This document shows positions 52,130-63,230 of a stretch of 64,000 bases of DNA, piece after piece. The DNA lies in assembly GCA_963281255.1 (NCBI GenBank), contig OY725491.1, forward strand, positions 1,178,001-1,242,000. The letters are read 5' to 3'. The position numbers and the translations under genes are program-made. This DNA is from Aphrocallistes beatrix. Lineage: Eukaryota; Porifera; Hexactinellida; Sceptrulophora; Aphrocallistidae. The notes beneath the pieces were generated by a model that saw only the letters and a program-made list of their open reading frames with translations, did no database searches and had not been told where the DNA came from. Within the stretch, counting starts at the first letter, position 1. Every line of letters starts with the position of its first letter.

Positions 52130-54124
52130 TGTCTTGTCTCGCGCCTGACTCGACTTCCAATTACAGAGGAGTGGAACACTTCATGAACTTTCTCAATTTC
52201 CCAAAGATCGTGCTCTTCGTGAAAATGGTATTGAGCCATTCCAAGACGTGTGAATACTACCAGATCAACAAAATCCCGGGTGAGTGATTTCTTAAGTAAT
52301 GTAGTTCATTATTCTAGAATCATGCATATAGTAGTACATACTCAAGTTGGGTAGAAACAATTGACTGAATTTAAAAGACTAAGAAAAAGTGCTGCCTTCC
52401 CCAAATTTAGTAAATGCAATCCTCGTTACTACAAAAACGTGGGCATAAGTACCTTTTTTAAAATTCGGATAAGTGCAATTTATCTAAACGTGCTCCAAAT
52501 TAACATCGGGACATTTTGCCTCGCCTTTCCAACCTAACAAGCCTGCTGGTTGTCAGGTTGGAAAGGCGAAATGTAATTTGGCCCTTAAGATTTTCCATTA
52601 GTCAACTTCAGCCGGACTGTTAGCTTATATGATGGATAAGAACAGTGTAGACCAGAACTAAACTGTTGAGTTCTTGAAATTCGTTAATGATGTTTAGGAA
52701 ATGTTCAATGTGAATTGGGTAGGGAAGAATAGTCGTTTAACGACGATCATAGGCGTAACTATTTTGTTTTTTTCACGGTTAGCTGGGGTGGCGAGATTTG
52801 TAAACATATATCAAACTAATGTGGCATGCCACCCCAAGTCAACATAACATTTAGGTCTGGGTGGCACGCTACCCCTGCCACCTCTAGAGTTACGCCTATG
52901 AGGACGATGTATCTGCATCCTCAGCAGAAATTTAAAGATTTATTCTGGCTCTTCCCGTACTCAGGGCTGGGGTTGGTTAACCTATATTCGGGGTCGGTTA
53001 TTTTGGTTTCCTCCAGGGCGGTTAACCGGTTAACCGATGTCAATATTAATTAGTATAATTATGGATTTGTCGACTATTATTTAACCAGATATTGAAAAAT
53101 GTACAATCTTCAGTGGTTTCGAAATATACTATTTGGTTAGAAAAATTGTAATAATATTGTAATATCAAAATTTTAGAACTAATATTCATGAATCTTCATC
53201 GAAAAACAATGAAATTAGTCTAAATATTTATTTTGAAAATAAAGCAGAAAGGCTAACCGATCCAAAATTTTCTTAACCGTTAACCGTGATTGATGGCGGT
53301 TAACCGGTTAACCGAATCCAGCCTTGCCGTACTAATATTATTCATTTGGCATGTGCTACTATGGAACTAGAACATTGTACACTTCTAATAAAGTTAAGAC
53401 CTACAGTACCCGGACAAAAGTATTCGACCACCACGAAAACATCATACAAATAGTATTAAAGTGGGTCTATTTATAATGGAATTTTTACTAAAACTGTAAG
53501 AAATATTCCATTTTTGATTTCTAATTCGTAAACTACATGTCCGAATTACCCATTTTTGAAACTTTCAACACAAATTCTCATTCCCATGTAGAAAATTATC
53601 AACCTGTGCCACTATGCGCCATGAATCGTCATCATATTTAATGGCCCTGACTAGAGACAAATAGCATCAGGTATAGGAGTTAGAATTTGTTTAACTTGGG
53701 AGTTAGTAATTGAGTTGAAGCTCTAAATTATGAGTAATTAGAATGTGTAGATTACGAATTTGAAATCAAAAGTAGAGTAACTCTTAGAGTTTGAGTACAC
53801 ATTTCATTGTGGATAAACCTACTTTAATACTATTTGTATGGCGGTTTTTTCGTGGTGGACGAATACTTTTGTCCGGCTAGTGTATATACGTATAATGCAC
53901 TAGTATTGAAACAAGAGAATAGTAAACTGGCTAAATTCAAGAACTAATTTAATATATTCTTTGTTTATTTAGTCGACTTCACAGACTGTAGAAGTCCGGA
54001 ATGTGTGAATATATCCTATCGAAAGGCCGGAGTGTGGTTGTTCCCTTATGATGCCTCAAGTCTCAGGTCTCAAGTCAAGTCAAGTATGTCCCTCAAGCTA
54101 AGTCAAGTCTGTCTCTCAAGCTAA
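52130..54124 (+). CDS. small two-exon reading frame, copy 2 (unrecognised)
   Basis: Exon a (52130-52279) encodes MSCLAPDSTSNYRGVEHFMN ... KTCEYYQINKIPG and ends at GGTGAGT. Exon b starts at 53973 after TTTAG and encodes VDFTDCRSPECVNISYRKAG, then VWLFPYDASSLRSQ, and ends at TAA 54122-54124 within the satellite. The phases match (1/1). The intron contains the 20 bp hairpin and two MITEs. A hydrophobic stretch may precede MSCL in another frame, but it is not conserved with copy 1. I cannot name it: a small Cys-containing protein (four Cys) or an exon of a mobile element. Expression evidence would decide. Confidence 0.35.
52972..53326. mobile_element. hAT-type MITE with an empty site in the other copy
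   Basis: CAGGGCTGGGGTTGGTTAAC ... ACCGAATCCAGCCTTG. Flanking duplication CCGTACT (52965-52971, 53327-53333). Copy 1 at ~7740 reads 'cttcccgtactaatatt' without the element. The ends contain palindromic GGTTAACCGGTTAACC. Confidence 0.92.
53404..53882. mobile_element. Tc1/mariner-type MITE with an empty site in the other copy
   Basis: CAGTACCCGGACAAAAGTAT ... TACTTTTGTCCGGCTAGTG, duplicated TA on both sides. Copy 1 at ~7815 reads 'gacctatatataatgc' uninterrupted. The arms share 'attaaagtgggtctattta' and its inverse. Confidence 0.95.
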
Positions 54125-54255
54125 GTCAAGTCTGTCTCAAGCTAAGTCAAGTCTGTCTCTCAAGCTAAGTCAAGTCTGTCTCAAGCTAAGTCAAGTCTGT
54201 CTCTCAAGCTAAGTCAAGTCTCTCTCAAACTAAGTCAAGTCTGTCCCTCAAGTCT
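54056..54255. repeat. 23 bp satellite, copy 2
   Basis: About seven units containing CTCAAGCTAAGTCAAGTCTG, with units shortened by loss of 'tc'. Counterpart of 8140-8325. Confidence 0.9.
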
Positions 54256-54899
54256 CAATATTGTGATTAACTATTCTTTTGATATTTTGTATGTATTAAG
54301 TATTAAATAATTCGACTATGTGCATTAAAAACCAAATAACATATCTCATTTCAATTGTTCTGACATAATAGTTAGTTTGTCAGGGTGGGTGAATGCCTAA
54401 ATTGATAGAAAATTGAAATATCTACAATATCAAAATTATTGGTTTTGAAGTATTTAACCAATCCATGGTACTAATTTTTGGGTGAGTGCCATTGCCTTAG
54501 TATATAGAATGCTATGCTTCAGCTTAAGTGCTAATTTGAAAAAAATATGTGATAGGAGAAAGCCAGATGTAAAATAGGCGAGAAACATAAAGCATTACTT
54601 ATCCCATACTACTACTATACAAGTCAAATTCCCTTGCTTGCGCTGCGCGGCCGGCGCAAGCGTTTCTAATTATATAAAAAGGTGACAATGACAATCAACT
54701 TAAATATTATTGTTATTCTAGAACTAATTGGTTAACAAAAACATTGACATCTGCTGAAAAATTATTCGCTTATGAGGTAAACAAATCTTAAATATATGCT
54801 TATAGAGTTAAATAAAGGTATGCAAGAAACTAGGTTCCAACATTCTTCAGAAGAGTAGATATATTGAAGCCCGCCAAAGGTTTCAGTCCGGCCCGCCTA

Positions 54900-55709
54900 A
54901 GGTTTCAGTCCGGCCCGCCTGCCTTATAGAAAGAACGTAGATCTAATTGCCAAAACCCAAATGACTACAAACTAAATCGAATTTTGTTTGTTCTCCACTC
55001 TCGCCTCACTGTTTGGTCCAGAAAGTTGTGCATTTCACAACTCTATCTACTAGAGATGGAACGACAGTCAAGTATGAAAAGTATTCTGTACTCATCGGAA
55101 TTCTAACCAATGAATTTGAACAAAGGTTTGTGGATTTCAGGGAACACTGTGATGAACTCAAACTGTTTTCAGATCCATTTAGCATTGATAGTATTGATTA
55201 ATGATGCTCATACCATGTTCCAATTGAGCTATTTGACATTCAGAGTGACAATGATTTGAAAAGGGCTTTCACTGAACATGATCTTCAAACATTTATCGTC
55301 AATATGTTACCTCAGTGTCCTATCCAAATCTCTCACAACATGCACTTCGTTTCATTGCACTGTTTGGAAGTACATATTGCTGCGAACAGTTTTTTTCAAG
55401 AATGAAAAAGGTTAAAACACATACGAGATCTAAATTGACAGACGAACATCTTAGCGGAATACTCCGTCTCGCTACATCAAGTGGTCAATGTCTGCCGGTA
55501 CAAGTGTACCGGCAAACATTGACCACTTGTGTAAGCAAAAGCAATGCCAGACATTTCATTAAATTTCGAATATAAAGTAATATATGGCTATAATTAGACT
55601 TTCATTTGATTAATTTGTAAATAAACCATCAATTCAGATTTATTCATTGGTACTTGAAGTGAAATAAAGTGGAATGTGGCCCCTTGTTCGAAATGGTTGG
55701 AAACCCCTG
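54900..55709 (+). pseudogene. hAT transposase remnant (right arm)
   Basis: Frames 55013-55201 (VQKVVHFTTLSTRDGTTVK, FREHCDELKLFSDPF) and 55315-55575 (FGSTYCCEQFFSRMKK, LTDEHLSGILRLATS) are separated by a stop at 55199. The intervening frame continues HVPIELFDIQSDNDLKRAF. The end 'ggttggaaacccctg' at 55709 is the hAT terminus. Mirror of 50752-51560. Confidence 0.85.
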
Positions 55710-55767
55710 GTGGATAGTTAATTGTACTGAAAGTTGTAAATACAAATGATTTGAAACCAAATAAAAA

Positions 55768-55986
55768 ATGGCAAACGTTGAAATATTGCGAGGGAAATTG
55801 AGATGTTTTATCACTAAGGGTCAGGGTAGAGAAAGATGTACATTTAAATCACCAAAACCGGAATGGTGGCCAATGGACATTCTTATCCAAGACCCAACAA
55901 AGATGGTTAGAGGAAAGCTAACGAATAGAAAAAGTGAAAACAGTCAATTTAAGATAATTCGTTCTTATCTTGTTATGGGTGATTAA
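55768..55986 (+). CDS. WWP-family unit 3 (right arm), 72 aa
   Basis: MANVEILRGKLRCFITKGQG, then PKPEWWPMDILIQDPTKMVR, open to a stop at 55984. It is preceded by the leader shared with the other units (gtactgaaagttgtaaata ... gatttgaaaccaaat). Conserved core: xVExLRxKLRxF, then WWP, then a DP-K block. No known domain. The repeated leader and start suggest either a transposon-borne gene or a small multigene family. Confidence 0.45.
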   Translation: MANVEILRGKLRCFITKGQGRERCTFKSPKPEWWPMDILIQDPTKMVRGKLTNRKSENSQFKIIRSYLVMGD

Positions 55987-56219
55987 AAAACCTCACTAGC
56001 ATTTGACTGGATAGGCATCTGTACAGAGAACTGTTGCATGAAAAAATGCCCCCCACCATGGATATTCTAAAGTATGCCAATGCTTATACAAAACATTTTG
56101 AATGCTATTTGGCTTCTATTCGTTTACTAGAGCATTGCAAATCAACAAACTAGTCGTGTGAAGTAATAACAATGACTTTCATAAATGTATCGTATATAGA
56201 TAGTATCAGCAATATTTAG

Positions 56220-56375
56220 TGTTAAACTCAAGAATATCCATGGTGGGGGCATTTTTTCACGGGGGGGGCAATTTTTCACGCTAACTCCATTAAATTTTGC
56301 CCCTCCCCCCATATTACATGAATATCCATGGTGGGGGCATTTTTTCACGGGGGGGGGCATTTTTTCATGCAACAG
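56220..56375. repeat. duplicated 'ATATCCATGGTGGGGGCAT' block
   Basis: Three copies (56043 inverted, 56235 and 56325) of a G-rich phrase with 'attttttcacggggggg', partly inverted. No coding potential. Confidence 0.7.
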
Positions 56376-56481
56376 AACTATAAATACAAATGATTTGAAA
56401 CCAAATAAAAAACATGCATTCGCTTTGATAGTTAACTGTACTGAAAGTTATAAATACAAACGATTTGAAACCAAATCAAAA

Positions 56482-56640
56482 ATGGCAACCGTCGAATATT
56501 TGAGAAGGAAATTACGAAATTTCATTGCGGAATATCAGTGCCGGGATAAGGCGACATACCGGGGCCAGCTTCTTCCCCAGATATGTTGTCCCAGTCAAAA
56601 CCATTTTGTGATTTTGTGTGAATTATCCAAAATCCAGTGA
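56482..56640 (+). pseudogene. WWP-family unit 4 (right arm), truncated
   Basis: MATVEYLRRKLRNFIAEYQC RDKATYRG, then loses the WWP segment by frameshift and stops at 56640. Nearly identical at the start to unit 5. Confidence 0.65.
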
Positions 56641-56798
56641 TGGTTGGGAAATGCACCGAGTAGAAAAAGTTAAACAGTCAATTTGAGATAATTCGTTCTT
56701 ATCTTATTATGGGTGATTAACAAACTTCACTAGCATTTGACTGGATAGGCATCTGTACAGAGAACTATAAATACAAACGATTTGAAACCAAATCAAAA

Positions 56799-57173
56799 AT
56801 GACAACTGTTGAAGCTTTGAGAAGGAAATTACGAAATTTCATTGCGGAATATCAGTGCCGGGATAAGGCGACATACCGGCGGCCTGTTCCCAGCTGGTGG
56901 CCGGCAGATATTAATTTTGTTGATCCGGCAAAGATTCAGAAAGAAAACCTGGAACTTGTTTATGAGGCTTCAATAAAACATCGGATTCCTGCCCCTCCAC
57001 CTGATGTCCCACCACCTCCTCCTCATCCACAAAATCATGCGAGCAGGATTCCAGCCCCGCCTCCCGATATACTACCGCAACCCCTTTTTCCTTTGCCCAC
57101 TGCAGCTCTTCTCCCCTCTTTACTCCAAACCCACGTTGTCTTTTTTCAATCTTTGATTGCATTTTGCCTATAA
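56799..57173 (+). CDS. WWP-family unit 5 (right arm), 124 aa
   Basis: MTTVEALRRKLRNFIAEYQC is followed by VPSWWPADINFVDPAKIQKE and LVYEASIKH, then a Pro-rich tail (IPAPPPDVPPPPPHP, repeated once). It is the longest and best-preserved unit. The Pro-rich stretch could bind SH3 or WW domains, but may only reflect the repeat. Family unknown to me. The WWP core with a following DP block looks like a compact DNA- or protein-binding fold. Confidence 0.5.
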   Translation: MTTVEALRRKLRNFIAEYQCRDKATYRRPVPSWWPADINFVDPAKIQKENLELVYEASIKHRIPAPPPDVPPPPPHPQNHASRIPAPPPDILPQPLFPLPTAALLPSLLQTHVVFFQSLIAFCL

Positions 57174-57599
57174 TTTGTGTGTATTTATGAACGTAACCTT
57201 GAACGATTAAACGATTAGCATAATATTTGAAAATATGTTATTATAGCAAAACTATTTGTAGTTTGTTTCCATACTTAATGTGTTGATAAAGTAGAAAAGG
57301 AAACCGATTGGATTGTAGACACAAAGTATCCTCTAGCCGCACTGACAAACTATCAACTTTGTTCTAATTTGAAAGAATATGTAATAGAAGCCAGGAGATA
57401 CAAAATAGGCGGGAAACAGAGTATGCTTATTCCATACTATACAAGTCAAATTCGCTTACTTGCGCTGTGCTGCGGGCGCAAGCGTTTCTAAATATAAAAA
57501 GATGACAATGACGTCATAATTCCAAATCTTAGCCTTTAAATATGTATATGAGTGAGCTCACTTAATATTATGTGTAGTGCTGTAGTACTTCTATTATGT

Positions 57600-57765
57600 G
57601 ACACAAAGGGGTTGAGCTAATTTCTCAAGTGTCCCACATTTACATGAAATTTCTCCATTATGTCCCGCTTTTAAGATTCCATGTATAATAATACTTTTCT
57701 ATTGCGTCCCGCCAAATTCAACGCTGCGTCCCGCTTTTATCATGGCTCAGGTTGGCACGCATTGG
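57600..57765. mobile_element. fold-back family arm, right palindrome arm only
   Basis: 'ttacatgaaatttctccatt', 'tgcgtcccgcttttatcatg' and 'gctcaggttggcac' match one arm of 4921-5325. Absent from the left palindrome arm. Confidence 0.7.
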
Positions 57766-58118
57766 GGTCAACTTGAACCTTAATACGACATATACACTTT
57801 TCAGCTATCAAATATACTACAGTCAAATGACACAAAAACATAAAACATTATAATACATGAGCTTAGAATACAAAAATCAGGAATTGCATATACGTAATAC
57901 AATATACACGTATACCGTATACGTATAATATACATGTTTAAACTCAATTCTCTTCCATTTTATCCTTTTAAGAAAGCCGTTTCTACTCTATAGTCAATGT
58001 CTTTTAGTGTCTGGCTATACAGTCATAATCTAATCAAATAAATAAATATGAATACAGATTAGTCTCAATTAAAATTAAATACAGTCTACTCCGCTTAATA
58101 GATCCAGCGGTTATAAGG

Positions 58119-60052
58119 ATACCGCCCTCGAAAAAACATATGATTTGCATTACAGCATGCGATGAAAGTAGAGCTATAAGAGATGTTAAGCGTGGGGAGG
58201 TATCTCCATCAAGAAATACTGGCACATTCCAAACCGTTTTTGATTCTCATTTCTAGATTTTGAGATACAGTGTCTCAAAGTCTGTTTTTTTTGTTTTCCG
58301 CTAGCACATCTTAATGGTAGAAATTTGGGCACTCAAAGAATTGTTTAGGACACACTAAGGAATCAAATGCTTCCAAATTCGAATCATAGATAGTCTACCA
58401 TATTTGCAACTTCATAGGACCAGAAGAAAGTTAAAATGACAAAAATTGTAAATTTTATCGCGTCCGAAAAAAAAGGGCCAAAAAAGGGCGAAAAATGTCG
58501 GTTTTTTGAGGGAAATCAGGAATAAAATCACCGAGTTAGAATATCTCAAAAAAATTGTGGTCCTACGTTCATCGCCTAATGATATGGAACAACTCTTGAA
58601 ATTTTCAAACTTCTACCTCAAACCAAATTTGAGAAATAAATCTGTAAAGACGGTCAATTTTGAAATTTTAAAGTCCCGAGATATGGAGATTTTAAGTTTA
58701 GGTGTTAAGAAGAATGTAAAATGAGTTATTAATAATGAACAAAAGCATTCACATACATTTATTCGCATTCATACTGCTGATTTAGGTATATTAGAACCAA
58801 ATATTAACAAAAAATAGCAAAAGTACCTTGAAAATCAACAAATTTCGTTGAGGCCCCTAACTCCGAATATTTTGAGATAATTGTAAATAATAATTCATAT
58901 TCCTGGCACTGCGAAGTATAATCTATCGGTTTAGAATGAATAAAAAGCTCCCAAAAAGTATATTAGGAAGTTAGGGCGAAAGTCTACGACTTTTAGTTTC
59001 GAAGTTAGGATTTTCGAAAAATGCTACGTTATCATCTGACAAAAATCTAAAACTTAACATTCCATAGGGTGTAGTGCAATTATTATCAAAGAATCATATA
59101 TGTGCCCTCATAAAAAGTATATTAGGAAGTGAGAACTAAGAATTTGGACTTATATTTACAGAGATAGAGAGATATCTCTTTTTGGACCCTAAATGGGGGT
59201 TTTTGACCGAATCTGCGAGGTCCAAGGCCAGAACTTTCAAAATAATTATCAAAAGTTCTCCAATTTTTCTGTACACATTATTAACGACAATTGTATTCAT
59301 TATTTAGCATAATAACCACATTTAGACACATATTTAATGATTAGATTCGCCATTTTCTAATATATTCAAAGTTCTCCATAGAATTTGTATTATAATTAAA
59401 TCAATGATAAGTCGAGAATTATTTATTTTTTGACAAAGGAATGTTCGAGGAACCTACATATTTTCGCATATATCCTTTTATTTAAGGATATTATATATTA
59501 TATATCTACAATAGTTTTTAAGATATGACATCAGCCTCTTTCGGGAGCTTAGAGGGATACAATGCCCGAACTTTACCTATAATAAGCGCTATCTCAAGAA
59601 CAAATGGTCGGATCAGAGCAAATTTTTTTTGAAACGATCAGAATTTTATTTCTGACCCAGTGATCGCTAAATATCTGAGATCAAACTTGCGATTTCCCGA
59701 GCATTATATAAATGAACTCCCTTATAGAGCTATTTTGTTTGGATTTTATTTGCCCATTCTTTTAAATATTTGTGTTATATAATCTTCAAAGGTGCCAAAA
59801 CAATGTTGAGGTCCATATCATTAAAAAAATATCAAATAAGTTAAAAACTAATTGCTAAATGAGTTAAAAACCTCCAATAATTTTTCATTTTTTAATAACG
59901 CTAAACTTTAGGTAATTATCACACAAAAAATACAAAAAAATACCGTCCAAATAGTGCTATCAGATGGTAAACCGATCAGTAATACAATGAAGTTAGCAAT
60001 AAAAAATTTTCCCGTTTTTTTTACGCCAGGCAAGGTTTTTCGAGGGCGGTAT
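58119..60052. mobile_element. 1.93 kb element with ATACCGCCCTCGAAAAA ends
   Basis: 17 bp perfect inverted ends (58119-58135, 60036-60052). The left palindrome arm near 48510 shows the uninterrupted 'cggttaatgggatata'. The target duplication is not clearly resolved. The interior is AT-rich, with a repeated phrase 'aaaagtatattaggaagt' (58966, 59118) and only one short frame (58506-58724, not credible). Non-autonomous; superfamily not recognised. Confidence 0.8.
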
Positions 60053-60560
60053 AATGGGATATACCGATTAATCGGGTCATTTTATGTAGGAACATAACCA
60101 TGCTAATAGCAGTTAATATATTTTTTGATTAATAGAGTTCTCCGCTTAATCTGGTCAAATTACTCTCTGACTGATGTCTATTCAGTAGCGGTTCCACGGG
60201 GAGGGACTATGTCCCCAAATAAAGTTATAAAGTTACACTCTACCTTTTGTCTTGATTTTAATGCATCAAGATGAATGAAAAATAAGATAAACTATACCAA
60301 AATTATTGCTCCTTGTTAGAATAGCTGATAGCTGAAGATTGATATTTCTGCATTAGATTTGGAATTTTTCTTGAGAACAAGTCCCAGACACCTTTATTTA
60401 CTCGATTCGCTACTCAGGACCCTCAATGCAAAATCCTGGCTACGCTCCTGCATTAACGATGGTCTAATTCGAGGATAGTCAAATCTAAGTTGGCCCCCGC
60501 AAATAAAATCTCTGGAGCCACCACTAGCTCCATTAAGCGGAGTCAACTGTATTTAGAATC

Positions 60561-61517
60561 TCAGTGGTTGTAGCTGTACGCATTACCTTTTTTGCAGATG
60601 TAAGAGGTACCCTTAACATTAGGGTTTGTATCGTTGTCACATGCCATATCATTCCATTTTGAATCCACTCTTTCATGAAACATGTTAACGCAATTTTCTC
60701 TCCCACCAAAGCTGTTTGGTTCACGTGGGTGGCAGTTACTATAATCATTTGGTGTTCCATCTGACCAAACAAATTTTCCTTCTTGAGCAATGTCATTCAA
60801 TCCAATCCAAGTCCAGTGATTTTCATTTCGTATAGAATTCACAGCGTCATTTTCCATCTCGGAGTGTATGCTAGCTAGATGGCCTCCCCACTCTACACAG
60901 CACCGCTCTGCATCATGCCAATTTGAATTGTGGTCAACGAAGATATAGCACTTTCCCTTCTGGACCAAGTCACATTGTGACTTTTGAATGCAAGGACATT
61001 CCTCTAAACAATAGCATTAACGTATAAATTGTATTAGTTAACACACGAACCAAATTGATAATTTATTAAACTTACTTCTTTGACAGATATACGATGTTTT
61101 GATGCTTTTCCAACTATTACGAGTGCAATGATAATCATTCCAAGTTAGCTTACCTCTATGATAATCATTATAATGCAAACAAGCATCTCCACCTGCACCA
61201 TCTGGTATTCTATGAGCTATGTTTTCGTAATCATAATCCGTCCCATCTGTCCACTTGTAGGATCCATCACTCACTGTGTGCTTGAGTCCAATCCAAGTGA
61301 ATCTATCTTTGTTGCGTATCGAGTTAAGATGGTAGTTCACAGCATTTGAGTGAATGCTAGTCAGGTGACCTCCCCACGCCACACAGCAAGTCTCTGCTTC
61401 ATTCCAACTCACTGCCTCATCAATGTGTACGTAGCAGTTGTTGTTTATTATATCACAGGCTACTTTGAAGAGCACCCAGCATTGATTGTTGACACTAAAT
61501 AATGAGAATACAAACAT
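60561..61517 (-). CDS. protein with two C-type lectin domains, 5' end doubtful
   Basis: Exon 1 (from ~61496 after TTTAG, to 61076) encodes lectin domain 1: NNCYVHIDEAVSWNEAE, WGGHLTSIHSNAVNYHL, FTWIGLKHTVSDG, IPD in place of EPN/QPD, and TWNDYHC. Exon 2 (61003-60561) encodes domain 2: CPCIQKSQCDLV, WGGHLASIHSEMEN, WTWIGLNDIAQEG, EPN (REPNSFGG), KWNDMAC, and a stop after SYNH. The junction is in phase. Compared with the related plus-strand exon at 44347, a one-base loss near 61475 ('ctcttcaaagtagcc') puts the first ~10 codons out of frame. No signal exon was found, so the gene may be dead or start elsewhere. The last 12 bases before the stop border a pogo-like MITE. Confidence 0.75.
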
Positions 61518-61519
61518 TA

Positions 61520-62982
61520 AAAATTTCTACCCATCATATGTAAATAATGACGTCATTGTCACCTTTTAGAATTAGAAATTCCAGTTTTTCCACTATAACT
61601 CAATGAAATTTTTAAAATTACTGTAACTAACGACAAATTTTGTAGTATGAGAAACTCTTTACAGTAGCCTCTATCCACTAACAATGAAACACTTTCAATT
61701 TTCGGTTAGACCAAATACTATTTGGCAAATAGTTGATATTCGGTTGGAAACCGAATACCAGTATTCGTATTCGGTTGGAGTAACCGAATATTATCAGTAT
61801 TCATCAGGTTTTCATCCAGGCATACTGGGCTCGCCTAGAGGCGCGTATTTGATCTCATGGATCATAATTAGGCGTATGATTTTTGGAGTTAGGCGCGCGG
61901 CATACGTATCACATCTCGACGTAGATTCTGTCACATCTGCAGTAGTCTCACTTTATTTGTTGGGTGGTTGTTCATGCAGGTACTGAATCACTGCATTGGA
62001 CTGCAGTCTACAATAGGCGGATCAGGAGCAGAAACTGGGAGAGCGCATTCACTTTCAGCTTCCACACTAAAATAGTGCAACATAGTGCATTGCCGCTTGG
62101 CTTCACTCATAGTTACAATGAAAGCAATATTTAGTTAGCATAACATTCCACAAAAATATTAACGAACAGCTGCAATATTAAATAAACATTTAATTAACTG
62201 GAAAGATAAGATAGTAATAAGTAACAGACATCAAACAAGTATTAGTAGACCCTATGTATGTTTTTGAGGTGCTTTTGAGCGGTAGTGGTCCTCCGTTCCT
62301 GACAAAAAAATTTAGGCTGCCAGGATTGGGGGGGGCCTAGGCCACCCAGGACCCCCCCCTCCCTACGCCACTGTGTATACGTATTATTATACCTCACATA
62401 TGATACTATCATCTATCATAAAAATTGATAAGTCATCACTCTGTTATGATGTCATCATTATGCATCAAAAATTGACAAATTTGGTGATTTTCCGTGCGAT
62501 CTCGATTATAACAGTAGTATTTTATAATTAATTAATGTGGCCCCAGGCGCCCAAAGGGCACCTCCGGCGTACACAAAGTGTCCGCCAGCCGCACAGCGCA
62601 ACTTAGAGAATCTCACTTGTAATTACTGAAATACAATATCACTATCTCCACATTCCCACCCGAAAACATTATTATTTGAGTTTTAATTTTAGTTTTAGTG
62701 TCCATTTTAATCGTATTTTAGTGTGTCTTTTGATTTGTATTTTAGTGTGTGTTCATTTCCTATTAAATTAATTCGAATGAGATGTTCCAATTATTTCGTT
62801 ACAAACTAATGAGAAATTGAAATCCATTTAGAAATATCTTCGCTTTATAGATTACAAACATACAACTTTTCCATTGCATTCCGCCATGTCCCTCAAGATT
62901 TAGTAATCATAAATGATGATTAAGTGGAAAGGGATTAATTGCAACAGGTTATACGCTTATGTATCTTATTTAGTTCATGTCC
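61520..62982. other. intergenic, repeat fragments
   Basis: No gene is called. The 'attcggttggaaaccgaatac' repeat (61720-61790) echoes 5650-5720. A G/C-run MITE end lies at 62320-62375 ('ctccctacgccactg'). A scrap of the 49.7 kb 'cgcacagcgcaa' repeat is at ~62580. The left border of the LTR element is at 62983. Confidence 0.55.
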
Positions 62983-63230
62983 TGTTAGAACGATGTGTTA
63001 TGAGTATTAGCACTCTACTTGGGGTTAGCGATAGAACTCCGTGTTAGTACCACCCAAGGTGTTAGTTAGGACTTAGATATAAGCTGTGTATTCAGTATTC
63101 AGTTTTAGTTTCCGGCATACTGTTTGGTATTTCTTATTAGTCTGTATAATCTTACTATCAATTTAGTAGAACAGTTCCAGTCTCTCAACATAAATACCAA
63201 ACGTATCAAAGTATGGCGACTCCCCTAACA
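62983..63230 (+). repeat. probable 5' LTR (248 bp)
   Basis: Begins TGTTAGAACGATG and ends CCCCTAACA, so the termini form TGTTAG/CTAACA inverted repeats. It is followed one base later by TGGCGATTCC, a plausible primer-binding site (63232 on). The 3' LTR would lie outside the window, so the limits cannot be confirmed. Confidence 0.6.

Larger units (their letters stand above)
51930..54410 (+). repeat. palindrome centre: duplicated segment, copy 2
   Basis: Collinear with 6735-8480, in direct orientation, plus two insertions (52972-53326 and 53404-53882). A further piece (54430-54515) matches 6605-6690 inverted. Confidence 0.9.
54521..60842 (-). repeat. right arm of the ~13 kb palindrome
   Basis: The mirror of 47716-51918. 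Private insertions are 57600-57765 (fold-back family arm) and 58119-60052 (1.93 kb element). A third WWP-family unit is also present here. Divergence between arms is visible at many single sites, so this is not a recent or artefactual copy. Confidence 0.9.

Noticed and set aside
58506..58724. 72-codon open frame in the 1.93 kb element
   Set aside because: Low-complexity AT-rich sequence without motif. The frame is expected by chance and is not supported by any copy.
47716..60842. Palindrome as an assembly artefact
   Set aside because: The arms differ at many positions and have different private insertions with their own target sites. A chimeric read or collapsed haplotype would not show that.
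61684..61986. 100-codon open frame
   Set aside because: Composed of 'accgaatac' repeat units also seen at ~5.7 and 6.2 kb. No protein-like conservation.
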